From contig JAJXUG010000020.1 of the NCBI GenBank assembly GCA_021783095.1, positions 1 through 64,000 on the forward strand: a stretch of DNA of 64,000 nt, in the 5' to 3' direction. The stretch is from Chloroflexota bacterium (GTDB lineage: Bacteria; Chloroflexota; Limnocylindria; Limnocylindrales; CSP1-4). Made by a program: the position numbers and the translations under genes. Shown piece by piece: positions 15,780 through 26,864 of this stretch (the stretch's first letter is position 1; every line of letters starts with the position of its first letter). A model generated the notes under the pieces. It saw only the letters and a program-made list of their open reading frames with translations. It searched no databases and was not told the origin of the DNA.

Positions 15780-16757
15780 ATGCCGGCCGTGACGGGCCCC
15801 GGTCCCGGCCCCGTCGCCGCCCTCGATGCCGTCCGCATCGCCGCCGACCTGGCCCGCCGCGTGGGCGTACGCGCGACGCCGGGCGAACCCATGGCGAAGC
15901 ACACCACGATGCGCGTCGGGGGGCCCGCGGACCTGTTCGCCACGGCGCACAACGCCTTCGAGCTGCGGGGTCTCGTCCGCTTCGCGCGCGCTCGCGGGAT
16001 TCCGTACCTGCTGCTGGGGCGGGGGAGCGACCTCGTGGTCTCGGATGCAGGGGTGCGCGGCCTCGTGATCGCGGTCCGCGCGGAGGCGTCCCGGCTGGAG
16101 GGTGACCGGTACACCGCCGACGCTGGCGTGCCCATGGCGCGCGCGGCGACCGAGGCGCAGAAGGCCGGGCTGTCCGGTCTTGAGTACGGGCTCGCGATCC
16201 CCGGGACCGTGGGCGGGGCGGTGTGGGCCAACGCCGGGGCGCACGGCGGCGACACCGCGGCGATCCTCGAGTCGGCCACGCTGCTCCTGGCGGACGGCTC
16301 GGAGGCCGTCGTCCCGACGTCGGAGCTCGGCTTCGGGTACCGTCACAGCCGTCTCAAGGACAACCCGTCCGAGCTCGTGCTCGGGGCGGCGTTCCGGCTG
16401 GTCCGGGCCGACGCCGCCACGATCGCAGGCCGCCTCGACGAGATCCGCCGGTGGCGGCGCGAGCACCAGCCGCTGGGCCTCCCGTCGGCAGGTTCGGTCT
16501 TCCGCAACCCGCCGGGCGACTCGGCCGGGCGGCTCATCGACAGCCTCGGGCTGAAGGGACGGCGGATCGGCGGGGCGGTGGTGTCCGAGAAGCACGCCAA
16601 TTTCATCGTCAACGACCGGCAGGGGACCGCGTCCGACGTTCGCCGCCTCGTCGAGGTGGTGCGCGCCGAGGTGCGCGACCGGCTCGGGATCGAGCTCGCG
16701 CTCGAGATCGAGCTCGCCGGCGACTGGTCCGCCTGGACGCCCGAGGAGGCCGCCTAG
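15780..16757 (+). CDS. murB: UDP-N-acetylenolpyruvoylglucosamine reductase MurB
   Basis: This 325-residue FAD enzyme reduces UDP-GlcNAc-enolpyruvate to UDP-MurNAc. The FAD-binding region has TTMRVGGPADLF, LLGRGSDLVVSD and GLEYGLAIPGTVGGAVWANAG. The catalytic proton-donor Ser is S239 in AGSVFRNPPG, with the C-terminal HANFIVN block after it. It lacks the Tyr-loop insertion of type I enzymes, so type II is likely. ATG 15780 was chosen over in-frame starts inside murG because conservation begins near AARRVGV. The gap from murG is 52 nt, where murC would normally lie. Confidence 0.92.
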   Translation: MPAVTGPGPGPVAALDAVRIAADLARRVGVRATPGEPMAKHTTMRVGGPADLFATAHNAFELRGLVRFARARGIPYLLLGRGSDLVVSDAGVRGLVIAVRAEASRLEGDRYTADAGVPMARAATEAQKAGLSGLEYGLAIPGTVGGAVWANAGAHGGDTAAILESATLLLADGSEAVVPTSELGFGYRHSRLKDNPSELVLGAAFRLVRADAATIAGRLDEIRRWRREHQPLGLPSAGSVFRNPPGDSAGRLIDSLGLKGRRIGGAVVSEKHANFIVNDRQGTASDVRRLVEVVRAEVRDRLGIELALEIELAGDWSAWTPEEAA

Positions 16758-17900
16758 ATGCCCGTGCCGCCGCTTGGCCACGTGCCCGCGCAGACGCCCG
16801 TCGCCGTCGTCTTCGGCGGGCCGTCGGCCGAGCACGACGTGTCGATCGTGTCGGGCACGGCGATCGCCGAGGCGCTGTCCGGGTCGGGCTATCCGGTGGA
16901 GCTCTGGTACATCGAGCTCGACGGCGCCTGGTGGCGGCTGCCCGACGGCCACCGTCGCGAGGGCCGCCCGCAGGCGGTCTACGACCAGCCGGCATCGCTC
17001 GGCGCGGAGGGCCCGCTCGGGGCCGCGGAGGCGCTCGACCTGCTGGCCGACCGCGACGTTCCGCCGCTCGCCTTCATCGCGCTCCACGGCCCGTTCGGCG
17101 AGGACGGCACCGTCCAGGCGCTGTGCGAGGCGGCGGGGCTCGTCTACACCGGCTCCGGCGTCACGGCCAGCGCGATCGGCATGGACAAGGCCGTGTTCAA
17201 GCGGCTGGCCCGCGGTCTCGGGCTCCCGGTGGCGGACTGGCTCGAGGTCCGCGCCTCCCGCTGGGCCACCGATCACGAGGCCGTCCTGGCCCAGCTCGAC
17301 GCGTTCGCGACGGCGGGCGGCGACGCGAGGCTCATGGTCAAGCCGGCGCGCCTCGGCAGCTCGCTCGGCATGACCCTGGCCCACGGGGCGGGGGAGCGGT
17401 CGGCGGCGCTCGCCGAGGCGTTCCGCTTCGACGACCTCGTCCTCGCGGAGCGGTACCTCGCCGGCGCCCGGGACCTGGAGGTCGCGGTCATCGGCAACGA
17501 GCCCGGCGCGCTCGAGGTCTACGGCCCGGGCGAGATCATGTCGGGCCGCGAGTTCTACGACTACCAGGCGAAGTACACGCCGGGCCTGTCGGAATCCTCG
17601 CTCACGGCGGAGGTGACCGCGGACGAGAGGGCGCGGCTCCTCGACCTCGCCCGCGCCACGTACGCCGCGCTGGGCTGCGAGGGGTTCGCCCGCGTGGACT
17701 TCCTGCTCGCCGAGCGCCAGCTGATCGTGTCCGAGATCAACACGATCCCGGGCTTCACGCCGATCAGCCTGTTCCCGGCGCTCCCCGCTTCGGCGGGGTA
17801 CGACTTCGCGGCGGTCTGCTCGCGCGTCGTGGACCTCGCGCTCGCGCGCGAGGCGTCCCGGATCCGGCACCGGCCCACGACGGCGGACCTGCCGCGATGA
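16758..17900 (+). CDS. ddl: D-alanine--D-alanine ligase
   Basis: This 380-residue ATP-grasp ligase makes the D-Ala-D-Ala dipeptide used by MurF. The N-terminal motif VAVVFGGPSAEHDVSIVSG and IALHGPFGEDGTVQAL are classic. The ATP-grasp core has MVKPARLGSSLGM, REFYDYQAKYTPG, the CEGFARVDFLL metal site and SEINTIPGFTPISLFP. It begins with ATG directly after the murB stop, with no spacer. It ends in a 4-bp overlap with ftsQ. Length is at the upper end of the family because of an inserted segment around WRLPDGHRREGR. Confidence 0.94.
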   Translation: MPVPPLGHVPAQTPVAVVFGGPSAEHDVSIVSGTAIAEALSGSGYPVELWYIELDGAWWRLPDGHRREGRPQAVYDQPASLGAEGPLGAAEALDLLADRDVPPLAFIALHGPFGEDGTVQALCEAAGLVYTGSGVTASAIGMDKAVFKRLARGLGLPVADWLEVRASRWATDHEAVLAQLDAFATAGGDARLMVKPARLGSSLGMTLAHGAGERSAALAEAFRFDDLVLAERYLAGARDLEVAVIGNEPGALEVYGPGEIMSGREFYDYQAKYTPGLSESSLTAEVTADERARLLDLARATYAALGCEGFARVDFLLAERQLIVSEINTIPGFTPISLFPALPASAGYDFAAVCSRVVDLALAREASRIRHRPTTADLPR

Positions 17901-18889
17901 CCGGTCGTCGAAGCACGCCGCCCGCGGCCCGCCCGATCCGTCCCGGGGCTGCGCGCCCGGCGATCCGGCGAGGCACCGGTCGGCGGACGCCCCCGATCCG
18001 GCGAGCCTCGGCCGGGATCACGCCGTTGCGCGCCGGCGCCCTGCTCGCGGTGCTCGCGGGGCTGGCTGGCCTGTACGGGCTCTCGACCTCGAGCGCGTTC
18101 ACGGTCCGGCACACCCAGGTCACGGGCGCGACGTGGACCCCGCAGGACCAGATCCTCGCGGCCCTCGTCATCCCGTCGGGCCAGAACGTGTTCGGCGTGA
18201 GCTCCGCGCAGCTGGCCCGGCGGCTCGAGGGGATCCCCGCCGTGCGCGGCGTCAAGGTCACGGTGTCCCTCCCGGACACGGTCACGGTCGCCGTCACCGA
18301 GCGCCAGGCGCTGGTCGTGTGGCAGTCGGGCGACCACCGGTTCCTCGTCGACGAGACCGGGCTCCTGTTCGGGGAGCTGGGCGACGCGCCGCCGTCCGCC
18401 GCGGGCAGTCTGCCGGTCGTGGACGACGCCCGAGCGACCTCGGCCACCCTCGCCGTGGGCGCCACGCTGGACCCGGTGACGCTCGACGCGGCGCTCCGCC
18501 TGGGCTCCCTCACGCCCGCGGACATCGGCAGCAGCGCGAGCACGCTCGCGATCCGCCTGGACGACACCGACGGCTTCACGGTCTCGTCGGTCCCCGACGG
18601 CTGGAGCGCCGTGTTCGGGTTCTACACGCCGACCCTGCGGACCACGGACCTGATCCCGGGGCAGGTGCGCCTGCTCCGCAGCCTGCTGTACGGCCGCGAG
18701 GCCAACGTGGGCCGCGTGATCCTGGCCGACGACCGCAGCGGCACCTACCTCCCGCGCGGCTCGGCCACGCCCACGACGACCCCCAAGCCGTCCGTCACGC
18801 CGAAGCCGACGCCGAAGCCGACCCCCAGGCCGACCGCGACGCCCAAGCCCTCGCCGACGCCGCGCCCGAGCGCGTCCGCCAAGCCGTGA
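17897..18889 (+). CDS. ftsQ: FtsQ/DivIB cell division protein with Pro/Thr/Lys tail
   Basis: This 330-residue protein starts in an ATGA overlap with ddl. It has a basic, Pro-rich cytoplasmic N-terminus of 45 residues, one membrane helix (about 46-63) and then a POTRA domain (FTVRHTQVTGATWTPQDQIL, LEGIPAVRGVKVTVSLPDTV). The FtsQ domain that follows contains ERQALVVWQSGDHRFLVDETGLLF. The last 40 residues are a repetitive Pro/Thr/Lys tail (TPKPTPKPTPRPT) outside the membrane, likely wall-associated. FtsQ scaffolds FtsL and FtsB at the septum. Conservation is modest as usual, but position and domain order agree. Confidence 0.88.
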   Translation: MTGRRSTPPAARPIRPGAARPAIRRGTGRRTPPIRRASAGITPLRAGALLAVLAGLAGLYGLSTSSAFTVRHTQVTGATWTPQDQILAALVIPSGQNVFGVSSAQLARRLEGIPAVRGVKVTVSLPDTVTVAVTERQALVVWQSGDHRFLVDETGLLFGELGDAPPSAAGSLPVVDDARATSATLAVGATLDPVTLDAALRLGSLTPADIGSSASTLAIRLDDTDGFTVSSVPDGWSAVFGFYTPTLRTTDLIPGQVRLLRSLLYGREANVGRVILADDRSGTYLPRGSATPTTTPKPSVTPKPTPKPTPRPTATPKPSPTPRPSASAKP

Positions 18890-18965
18890 TCGCGCCGCGC
18901 ACGCCGCTCGACGACCGCATCCGCGTGCGCCTCGACGCCGGTGGGCGCCCCGCGTGGCGGTCGTC

Positions 18966-18974
18966 TGGTAGCGT
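18966..18974 (+). promoter_or_regulatory. Putative extended -10 promoter for sbp-ftsA
   Basis: TGGTAGCGT combines a TGn element with the -10 hexamer TAGCGT (18969-18974). It lies in the 121-nt gap between ftsQ and sbp, the first real break in the cluster. No -35 is evident. GGAGG (18996-19000) then precedes the GTG of sbp. Confidence 0.4.
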
Positions 18975-19010
18975 AGGCACGAAAGTCACCCGGACGGAGG
19001 CTGCCCGCCC

Positions 19011-19334
19011 GTGCTTCTGCCCCTCGTGGGTCTGTTCATCGGCTTGGCTGCCGGTTGGCTCCTCAACGTCAACGTCAGTGTCGAGCTCTCGCGGTACTCG
19101 GCCGTGGCGATCCTCGCCGCGCTCGACTCCGTCCTCGGTGCGGTGCGAGCAGAGCTGGATGGCGTCTACGACAATCGGATCTTCATCAGCGGCTTCCTGG
19201 TCAACGCGATCGTCGCGGTCCTGCTCGTGTTCATCGGCGACCGCCTCAGCCTCGACTTGTACCTGGTGGCGCTCATCAACTTCGGGTTCCGCATCTTCAA
19301 CAACGTCGCACTGATCCGGCGGCACTTCATCTAG
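19011..19334 (+). CDS. sbp: Small basic family protein (DUF1290/Sbp)
   Basis: This 107-residue membrane protein is found next to ftsA/ftsZ in Gram-positive and related phyla. Three hydrophobic helices are visible (LLPLVGLFIGLAAGWLLNV, ISGFLVNAIVAVLLVFIGD, LYLVALINFGFRIFNNVAL). The motif YSAVAILAALDSVLGAVRA is typical. Its biochemical role is unknown and a part in division is inferred from location. The GTG start follows GGAGG by 10 nt. It is separated from ftsA by 50 nt and probably shares its transcript. Confidence 0.88.
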   Translation: MLLPLVGLFIGLAAGWLLNVNVSVELSRYSAVAILAALDSVLGAVRAELDGVYDNRIFISGFLVNAIVAVLLVFIGDRLSLDLYLVALINFGFRIFNNVALIRRHFI

Positions 19335-19384
19335 CATCGGTCCCGGCGGTTCGGGCCCCCAAGGAGCGAGGGGAAGCAAGGCAC

Positions 19385-20617
19385 GTGGAACGGGAAGCGG
19401 TCCTGGTCGGCATCGACGTGGGCACGTCGAAGGTCGTGGCGCTCATCGGCGAGGTCAGCCGTGAGGGGCGCCTGACGATCATGGGCCATGGCACCGTGCC
19501 CGCCACCGGGCTGAAGAAGGGCGCGATCGTCAATATCGACCTCACGGTTCGCAGCATCGCGGACGCCGTCGAGCGCGCGGAGCGGCTGTCGGGCTGGAAG
19601 ATCGACCGGGCGTTCGTGGGCGTCGGCGGGTCCCACGTGGAGAGTCTCAACTCGACGGGCCAGGTCGCGGTCACCGCGCACCACCGCGAGGTCACCCGCG
19701 CCGACATCGACCGCGCGATCGAGGTCGCCCGCGCCGTGTCGATCCCGTCCAACCGCGATGTCCTGCACGTCGAGCGCCGCGGGTTCACGGTGGACGGCCA
19801 GGAGGGCGTCAAGGACCCGCTGGGCATGAGCGCCCTGCGGCTCGAGGTCGAGACGCACATCGTGTCCGCGTCGGCCACGGCCGTCCAGAACCTCACCAAG
19901 TGCGTGCAGCTCGCGGGCGTCAAGATCGACGAGCTGGTGGTCAACGGGCTCGCGTCGGCCGAGGCGGTGCTGATCGAGGCCGAGAAGGAGCACGGCGTCG
20001 CGGTCGCGGACATCGGCGCGGGGACGATCAATCTCACGATGTTCTCGGAGGGGTCGCCGTTCCACACGGCGGTCCTGCCGGTGGGCGGCAACAACGTGAC
20101 CAACGACATCGCCATCGGCCTGCGGACGCACCTTCCGGTTGCCGAGGAGCTCAAGCTCCGGCACGGCACCTGCGACCTGCGCAACGTCGAGGACGAGGAG
20201 ATCACGATCAACGACCCCGGCGATGACGGGGGCCGGACCATCAGCCGCCTGGAGCTGGCGCAGATAATCGAGGCCCGCATGCGCGAGACCTACGAGCTGC
20301 TCAAGGCGGAGATGAGGAAGGCGGGCCAGGGCATGCTCCCGGCCGGCCTGATCATCACCGGCGGTGGTGCGCAGCTCGCCGGTGCCGCCGAGCTCGGCCG
20401 CGAGGTCCTCGCGATGCAGGTCCGCGTCTCCGGCCCCACCGGCATGGGCGGGCTCACCGACACGATCTCGGACCCGTCCTACGCCACCTCGGTCGGGCTG
20501 CTCCGCTGGGGAGCCAACCAGGTCGTGGCCGGCGAGCCGCTGCAGTACGAGTCCGCGGACGACGGCACGAGCTTCCTCGGCCGCATCCGCAACGGGATCC
20601 GCAACCTCTTCCCGTAG
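19385..20617 (+). CDS. ftsA: Cell division protein FtsA
   Basis: This 410-residue actin-like ATPase anchors FtsZ to the membrane. Signatures are VGIDVGTSKVVALIGEV, the SHVESLNSTGQVAV region of subdomain 1C, VVNGLASAEAVL, VADIGAGTINLTMFSEG and LIITGGGAQLAGA. The final residues FLGRIRNGIRNLFP form the amphipathic membrane-targeting helix. GTG 19385 was selected because GGAG and GAGGGG precede it and the protein begins VEREAVLVGID. Upstream in-frame codons lie inside sbp. Unlike most clusters, ftsZ does not follow directly, and yjbQ intervenes. Confidence 0.94.
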   Translation: MEREAVLVGIDVGTSKVVALIGEVSREGRLTIMGHGTVPATGLKKGAIVNIDLTVRSIADAVERAERLSGWKIDRAFVGVGGSHVESLNSTGQVAVTAHHREVTRADIDRAIEVARAVSIPSNRDVLHVERRGFTVDGQEGVKDPLGMSALRLEVETHIVSASATAVQNLTKCVQLAGVKIDELVVNGLASAEAVLIEAEKEHGVAVADIGAGTINLTMFSEGSPFHTAVLPVGGNNVTNDIAIGLRTHLPVAEELKLRHGTCDLRNVEDEEITINDPGDDGGRTISRLELAQIIEARMRETYELLKAEMRKAGQGMLPAGLIITGGGAQLAGAAELGREVLAMQVRVSGPTGMGGLTDTISDPSYATSVGLLRWGANQVVAGEPLQYESADDGTSFLGRIRNGIRNLFP

Positions 20618-20626
20618 GGCCTGGCG

Positions 20627-21040
20627 ATGCGCTCGCTCGAGATCGAGGTCAGGACCGGCAGCGCCCGCGGCTTCACCGACCTCACGCCCGCCTGTGCGCG
20701 CTTCGCATCGGACGCCTCCCAGGGCGCCGACGGGCTGCTCTCGGTGTTCGCGCCGCACGCCACGGCGGGCCTCGTGATCCTCGAGCTGGGCTCCGGCTCG
20801 GACGAGGACGCGCTCGCCGCGCTCGATCGGCTGCTCCCGCGCGACGACCGCTATGTCCACCGCCACGGCGGCCGGGGCCACGGCGCGGACCACGTCCTGC
20901 CGCTGTTCGCGTCGCCCTCGATCACCGTGCCCGTCCTGGGCGGGCGCCTGGAGCTCGGCACCTGGCAGTCGATCGCGCTCCTGGACCCCAACGCGGACAA
21001 CGAGACGCGCCGGGTGCGGCTGAGCTTCCTCGCCGGATAG
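20627..21040 (+). CDS. yjbQ: YjbQ/UPF0047 family protein (secondary thiamine-phosphate synthase type)
   Basis: This 137-residue protein matches the UPF0047 family. Signatures are GLLSVFAPHATAGLVILE near residue 40 (one of the conserved His positions) and, near the C-terminus, GHGADHVLPLFASPSITVPV and LELGTWQSIALLD. Some members show weak thiamine-phosphate synthase activity, but the cellular role is unclear. The gene starts 10 nt after ftsA, so it must be co-transcribed with it. Its insertion between ftsA and ftsZ is unusual and no division role is known. Confidence 0.9.
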   Translation: MRSLEIEVRTGSARGFTDLTPACARFASDASQGADGLLSVFAPHATAGLVILELGSGSDEDALAALDRLLPRDDRYVHRHGGRGHGADHVLPLFASPSITVPVLGGRLELGTWQSIALLDPNADNETRRVRLSFLAG

Positions 21041-21090
21041 GCGAGCGGCGCCGCGCGTCCGACCGGCTCGACGCCCCGGCACCCGGGTCG

Positions 21091-21142
21091 CGCGCCATCC
21101 GTGGAGGCCTGCGGCCCACGTTGCGGGCCCGCGCCATCCGTG
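21091..21142 (+). repeat. 13-bp direct repeat upstream of ftsZ
   Basis: CGCGCCATCCGTG occurs at 21091-21103 and again at 21130-21142, a period of 39 bp. The copies lie 50-100 bp upstream of the likely ftsZ -10 box. They could bind a regulator, or could be chance in GC-rich DNA. Confidence 0.35.
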
Positions 21143-21164
21143 TCCCGATCGGCGGAGACCACGC

Positions 21165-21195
21165 CTGACCGCAACCAGTGCCGCGCGCGTATACT
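21165..21195 (+). promoter_or_regulatory. Putative ftsZ promoter
   Basis: TATACT (21190-21195) is a near-perfect -10. CTGACC (21165-21170) is a -35 candidate at a slightly long 19-bp spacing. It would give ftsZ a leader of about 110 nt. The 269-nt gap after yjbQ holds this promoter and a direct repeat. Confidence 0.5.
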
Positions 21196-21309
21196 CCCCA
21201 GACGCCCAGCCATACCCGTCGCGGGCCGAGCCTTCGCACGGTGCCACAGGGTAGGGTCCGAAACCGACACTCCAGACGCCAGCCTTCGCTCGAAGCCGGG
21301 AGAGCCCTG

Positions 21310-22545
21310 ATGCCGCTGCGATCCGATTCCGAGAACTTCGCGCTCATCCGCGTCGTCGGCGTGGGCGGGGGCGGCAGCAATGCCGTCAACCGCATGATCC
21401 GGGCCGAGATGATGGGCGTGGAGTTCATCGCCTGCAACACCGACGCGCAGGCGCTGCTGCAGTCGGACGCCCCGCACAAGATCCGCATCGGCGACAAGAT
21501 CACGCGGGGCCTCGGCGCGGGCGGCGACGCCACGATCGGCCAGCGGGCCGCCGAGGAGGACCGCGACAAGATCGCCGACGCGATCGCGGACTCGGACATG
21601 GTGTTCATCACCGCGGGCCTGGGCGGCGGCACGGGCTCGGGGGCCGCCCCGGTCGTGGCCGAGATCGCCAAGGAGCAGGGCGCGCTGACGATCGGCGTCG
21701 TCACCAAGCCGTTCAGCTTCGAGGGCCAGCGCCGCAAGCTCGTCGCGGAGAAGGCCGCCGAGGAGCTCAAGGCGAAGGTCGACACGCTGATCACGATCCC
21801 GAACGACCGGCTGCGCGACGTGGTCCAGAAGAACACCTCGATCGTCGACGCGTTCCGCGTCGTGGACGACGTGCTCCGCCAGGGCGTCGCCGGGATCAGC
21901 GACATCATCACCGAGCCCGGCCTCATCAACCTCGACTTCGCGGACGTCCGGACGATCATGAAGGACGCGGGCTCCGCGCTCATGGGCATCGGCCGCGCGG
22001 CCGGCGACAACCGCGCGCTCGAGGCCGCGCGCCAGGCGGTCGCCAGCCCGCTGCTCGAGGTCAACATTTCGGGCGCCCAGGGCATCCTGTTCAACATCAC
22101 GGGCTCGTCGAACCTGACCCTCTGGGAGGTCACCGAGGCTGCCGAGGAGATCCGCGCCGCCGCGGACCCGGAGGCGAACATCATCTTCGGGACCAGCTTC
22201 AACGAGCGGCTGGGCGACGAGGTGATGATCACGGTCATCGCCACGGGCTTCGACGGTCGCCGGCGCACCGAGTCGTCGCGCGCGGTTGCCGCGGAGCGCC
22301 ACGGCTCCACCTCGAGCCTCCGGTCGTCGAGCCAGTCGGCGACTGCCCCGATCCCGCCGGCCCGCGACTTCCTCGAGGAGCTGGAGCGCCAGCGCACGGC
22401 CACGGAGACCGAGTCCCGCCGCGACGAGGCAGTTCCGGTGCCGGCCCGCCCGGAGCGCTCCGTGGGCGCCGAGCCGCCGCGCCGCGCCACCAGCTACGAC
22501 GCCGAAGACCTCGAGATCCCGAGCTTTCTGCGCAAGGGGCGCTAG
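21310..22545 (+). CDS. ftsZ: Cell division protein FtsZ
   Basis: This 411-residue tubulin-like GTPase forms the Z ring. The GTP-binding fold shows [32 protein letters not shown], the tubulin signature [15 protein letters not shown] and [12 protein letters not shown] disordered Ser/Glu/Arg-rich linker (about 325-395) ends in the conserved C-terminal peptide [12 protein letters not shown], which should bind FtsA. ATG 21310 was chosen because the conserved N-terminus starts there. A longer in-frame start at 21178 lies across the promoter. Confidence 0.96.
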   Translation: MPLRSDSENFALIRVVGVGGGGSNAVNRMIRAEMMGVEFIACNTDAQALLQSDAPHKIRIGDKITRGLGAGGDATIGQRAAEEDRDKIADAIADSDMVFITAGLGGGTGSGAAPVVAEIAKEQGALTIGVVTKPFSFEGQRRKLVAEKAAEELKAKVDTLITIPNDRLRDVVQKNTSIVDAFRVVDDVLRQGVAGISDIITEPGLINLDFADVRTIMKDAGSALMGIGRAAGDNRALEAARQAVASPLLEVNISGAQGILFNITGSSNLTLWEVTEAAEEIRAAADPEANIIFGTSFNERLGDEVMITVIATGFDGRRRTESSRAVAAERHGSTSSLRSSSQSATAPIPPARDFLEELERQRTATETESRRDEAVPVPARPERSVGAEPPRRATSYDAEDLEIPSFLRKGR

Positions 22546-22549
22546 GGCC

Positions 22550-23374
22550 ACGTCGCCGGGTACCACCGCCGCGACCCTCGACCCGGACGAGGTCGAGGGG
22601 TTTCGGCGTGCCCGGGAGGCGGTCCTCGGACGGATCGCGGACGGCGCCAGGCGCGCGGGTCGCGACCCGGCGATCGTCACGCTGGTGGCAGTATCCAAGA
22701 CGGTGCCCGCCGAGCGGGTGCGCGCGGCGGTCGCTGCCGGGCTGACGGTGCTCGGCGAGAACCGCGTGCAGGAGGGCGCGGCGAAGGCGTCCGAGGTCCC
22801 CGGCGCCACCTGGCACCTGCTGGGCCCGCTCCAGGCGAACAAGGCGCGGCGCGCCGTCGAGGTCTTCGACGAGCTCGAGGCGGTGGGCTCCCTCGAGCTG
22901 GCGCACCGGCTGGACCGGATCGCCGGCGAGGTGCGGCCCGGCCGGCCGCTGCCGGTGCTCCTCCAGGTCAATGTGGCTGGAGACCCGGCGAAGTCGGGGT
23001 TCGACGAGGCTGCCGCCGAGGCCGCGCTGGCCGAGCTTGCGGGCCTGCCGAACCTGCGGCTGGACGGGCTGATGACGATCGGGCGCCTCGTCGCGACGGC
23101 CGAGGAGGCGCGCCCCACGTTCCGGGCCCTCCACGCGCTGTCGGCCCGGCTCCGTGCGCGCGAGCCGCGCCTGGGGCCGGAGTTGTCGATGGGGATGAGC
23201 GACGACTACGAGGTCGCCGTGGAGGAGGGCGCCACGATCGTCCGGGTGGGCCGGGCGCTGTTCGGCGAGCGGCCCAGTCCGATGGGGCGGGAGGACTCGT
23301 CCGGGAGGGACGTCCAGGCCAGGCCGGCCGATCCGGGCAGGCGGGACGCCTCGACGGCGGCAGACCCACGCTGA
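22550..23374 (+). CDS. yggS: YggS family PLP-binding protein
   Basis: This is an alanine-racemase-fold PLP protein of about 274 residues (COG0325), involved in vitamin B6 homeostasis. The PLP-Lys block LVAVSKTVPAERV is clear, followed by VLGENRVQEGAAKA, WHLLGPLQANKARRAV, LLQVNVAGDPAKSGF, LDGLMTIGRL and ELSMGMSDDYEVAVEEGATIVRVGRALF. The start is a problem. Between the ftsZ stop and conserved residues there is no ATG, GTG or TTG in frame, and the only canonical start (22286) lies deep inside ftsZ. ACG 22550, after a GGGG-rich stretch, is used here as a placeholder. A 30-residue hydrophilic tail extends the usual end. It overlaps yggU by 1 nt. Confidence 0.85.
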   Translation, partial: TSPGTTAATLDPDEVEGFRRAREAVLGRIADGARRAGRDPAIVTLVAVSKTVPAERVRAAVAAGLTVLGENRVQEGAAKASEVPGATWHLLGPLQANKARRAVEVFDELEAVGSLELAHRLDRIAGEVRPGRPLPVLLQVNVAGDPAKSGFDEAAAEAALAELAGLPNLRLDGLMTIGRLVATAEEARPTFRALHALSARLRAREPRLGPELSMGMSDDYEVAVEEGATIVRVGRALFGERPSPMGREDSSGRDVQARPADPGRRDASTAADPR

Positions 23375-23661
23375 TGGCCGTTGGCCGCAGCACGGTCAAG
23401 ATCCCCGTGCGGCTCACGCCCCGAGGCGGGGCCGACCGGGTGGACGGCGTGGTCGAGGGCGTCCTGCGCGTCAGGGTCGCCGCGCCGGCGGTCGACGGGG
23501 CGGCCAACAAGGCGCTGCTGCGGCTGCTGGCCGATCAGCTGGGCGTGGCGCGCGGCGCGGTCCGGCTCGCGACCGGCGAGACCAGCCGAGCGAAGGTGGT
23601 CGAAGTCGACGGGGTGGACGCAGCTGCGGTTGCGGCCCGCTGGCCTGGCCTCGGAGGCTGA
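23374..23661 (+). CDS. yggU: DUF167 (YggU) family protein
   Basis: This 95-residue protein has the YggU fold signature: IPVRLTPRGGADRVDGV, LRVRVAAPAVDGAANKAL and VRLATGETSRAKVVEVDG. Function is unknown. It often sits downstream of yggS and ftsZ. The ATG shares its A with the last base of the yggS stop (TGATG), which implies coupled translation. It is the last gene of the division cluster. Confidence 0.9.
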   Translation: MAVGRSTVKIPVRLTPRGGADRVDGVVEGVLRVRVAAPAVDGAANKALLRLLADQLGVARGAVRLATGETSRAKVVEVDGVDAAAVAARWPGLGG

Positions 23662-23726
23662 GCCGCGCGTCTCGCCGGAGGTCATGTGGCGGTCGCGGTG
23701 GCGCTCGCGAAATCGTCCGGTCGCGC

Positions 23727-23732
23727 TAGAAT
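23727..23732 (+). promoter_or_regulatory. Putative -10 of tRNA-Val gene
   Basis: TAGAAT (23727-23732) differs from consensus at one base and would start transcription near 23739, 14 nt before the tRNA. No clear -35 is seen. Confidence 0.4.
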
Positions 23733-23752
23733 GCGAGACCCCTCGGGGACAC

Positions 23753-23829
<77 letters not shown>

Positions 23830-24003
23830 TCCTGACGTTCAAGCCGGCGGAGCCGGGCGCCCGCGTCCAGAACGTTCGACGCAGCGATCGAAATGCCCGA
23901 AACATCGCCCGGGCCACGTCACACCCCGTGAGATCCGCTCGTCGCAGGACCGAACAACCCGGTGCGGCGGTCTCCTCCCCGTCGCTCTGGGCACGCGCAG
24001 CGC

Positions 24004-24029
24004 GAAGCCCCCCGGTCCCGGGGGGCTTC
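24004..24029. terminator. Hairpin terminator between tRNA-Val and aconitase gene
   Basis: GAAGCCCCCCG (24004-24014) and CGGGGGGCTTC (24019-24029) form a perfect 11-bp stem with a 4-nt loop. It lies 44 nt past the aconitase stop on the minus strand and 175 nt after the tRNA. The U-rich tail is weak in both directions, so strength is uncertain. Confidence 0.6.
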
Positions 24030-24072
24030 GTCGTGTCATGGGAGCCGGCCGCCCCGTGCGGGCGGTGGAGGG

Positions 24073-26748
<2,676 letters not shown>

Positions 26749-26804
26749 GCTCAGATCTCCGCTGTGGGGACCGGGCGATGAGGGTGCGCCCTCGAACCGC
26801 TCGC

Positions 26805-26864
26805 TACACTCGACGCGTGGAAGTGTACCTCGCACGCAAACGGCCAGTCGGAGCAGCGCAGTGA
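26805..26864 (+). other. Possible leaderless 15-codon leader reading frame before DUF2520 gene
   Basis: TACACT (26805-26810) is a -10-like hexamer 6 nt before GTG 26817. From that GTG a 15-codon frame (MEVYLARKRPVGAAQ) runs to a TGA at 26862-26864. This overlaps the GTG start of the next gene as GTGA. The hexamer is also one arm of an inverted repeat TACACT (26805) / AGTGTA (26822-26827) in the divergent region shared with acnA. Expression of the small frame is inference from spacing alone. Confidence 0.3.

Noticed and set aside
18777-18886. Tandem repeat at the end of ftsQ as a mobile or regulatory repeat
   Set aside because: It is the codon pattern of a Pro/Thr/Lys-rich protein tail in frame with ftsQ and needs no other explanation.
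22286-22545. ATG 22286 as the real start of yggS
   Set aside because: The 88 extra codons lie inside ftsZ, read as Arg/Ser/Pro-rich shadow sequence and are absent from the YggS family.
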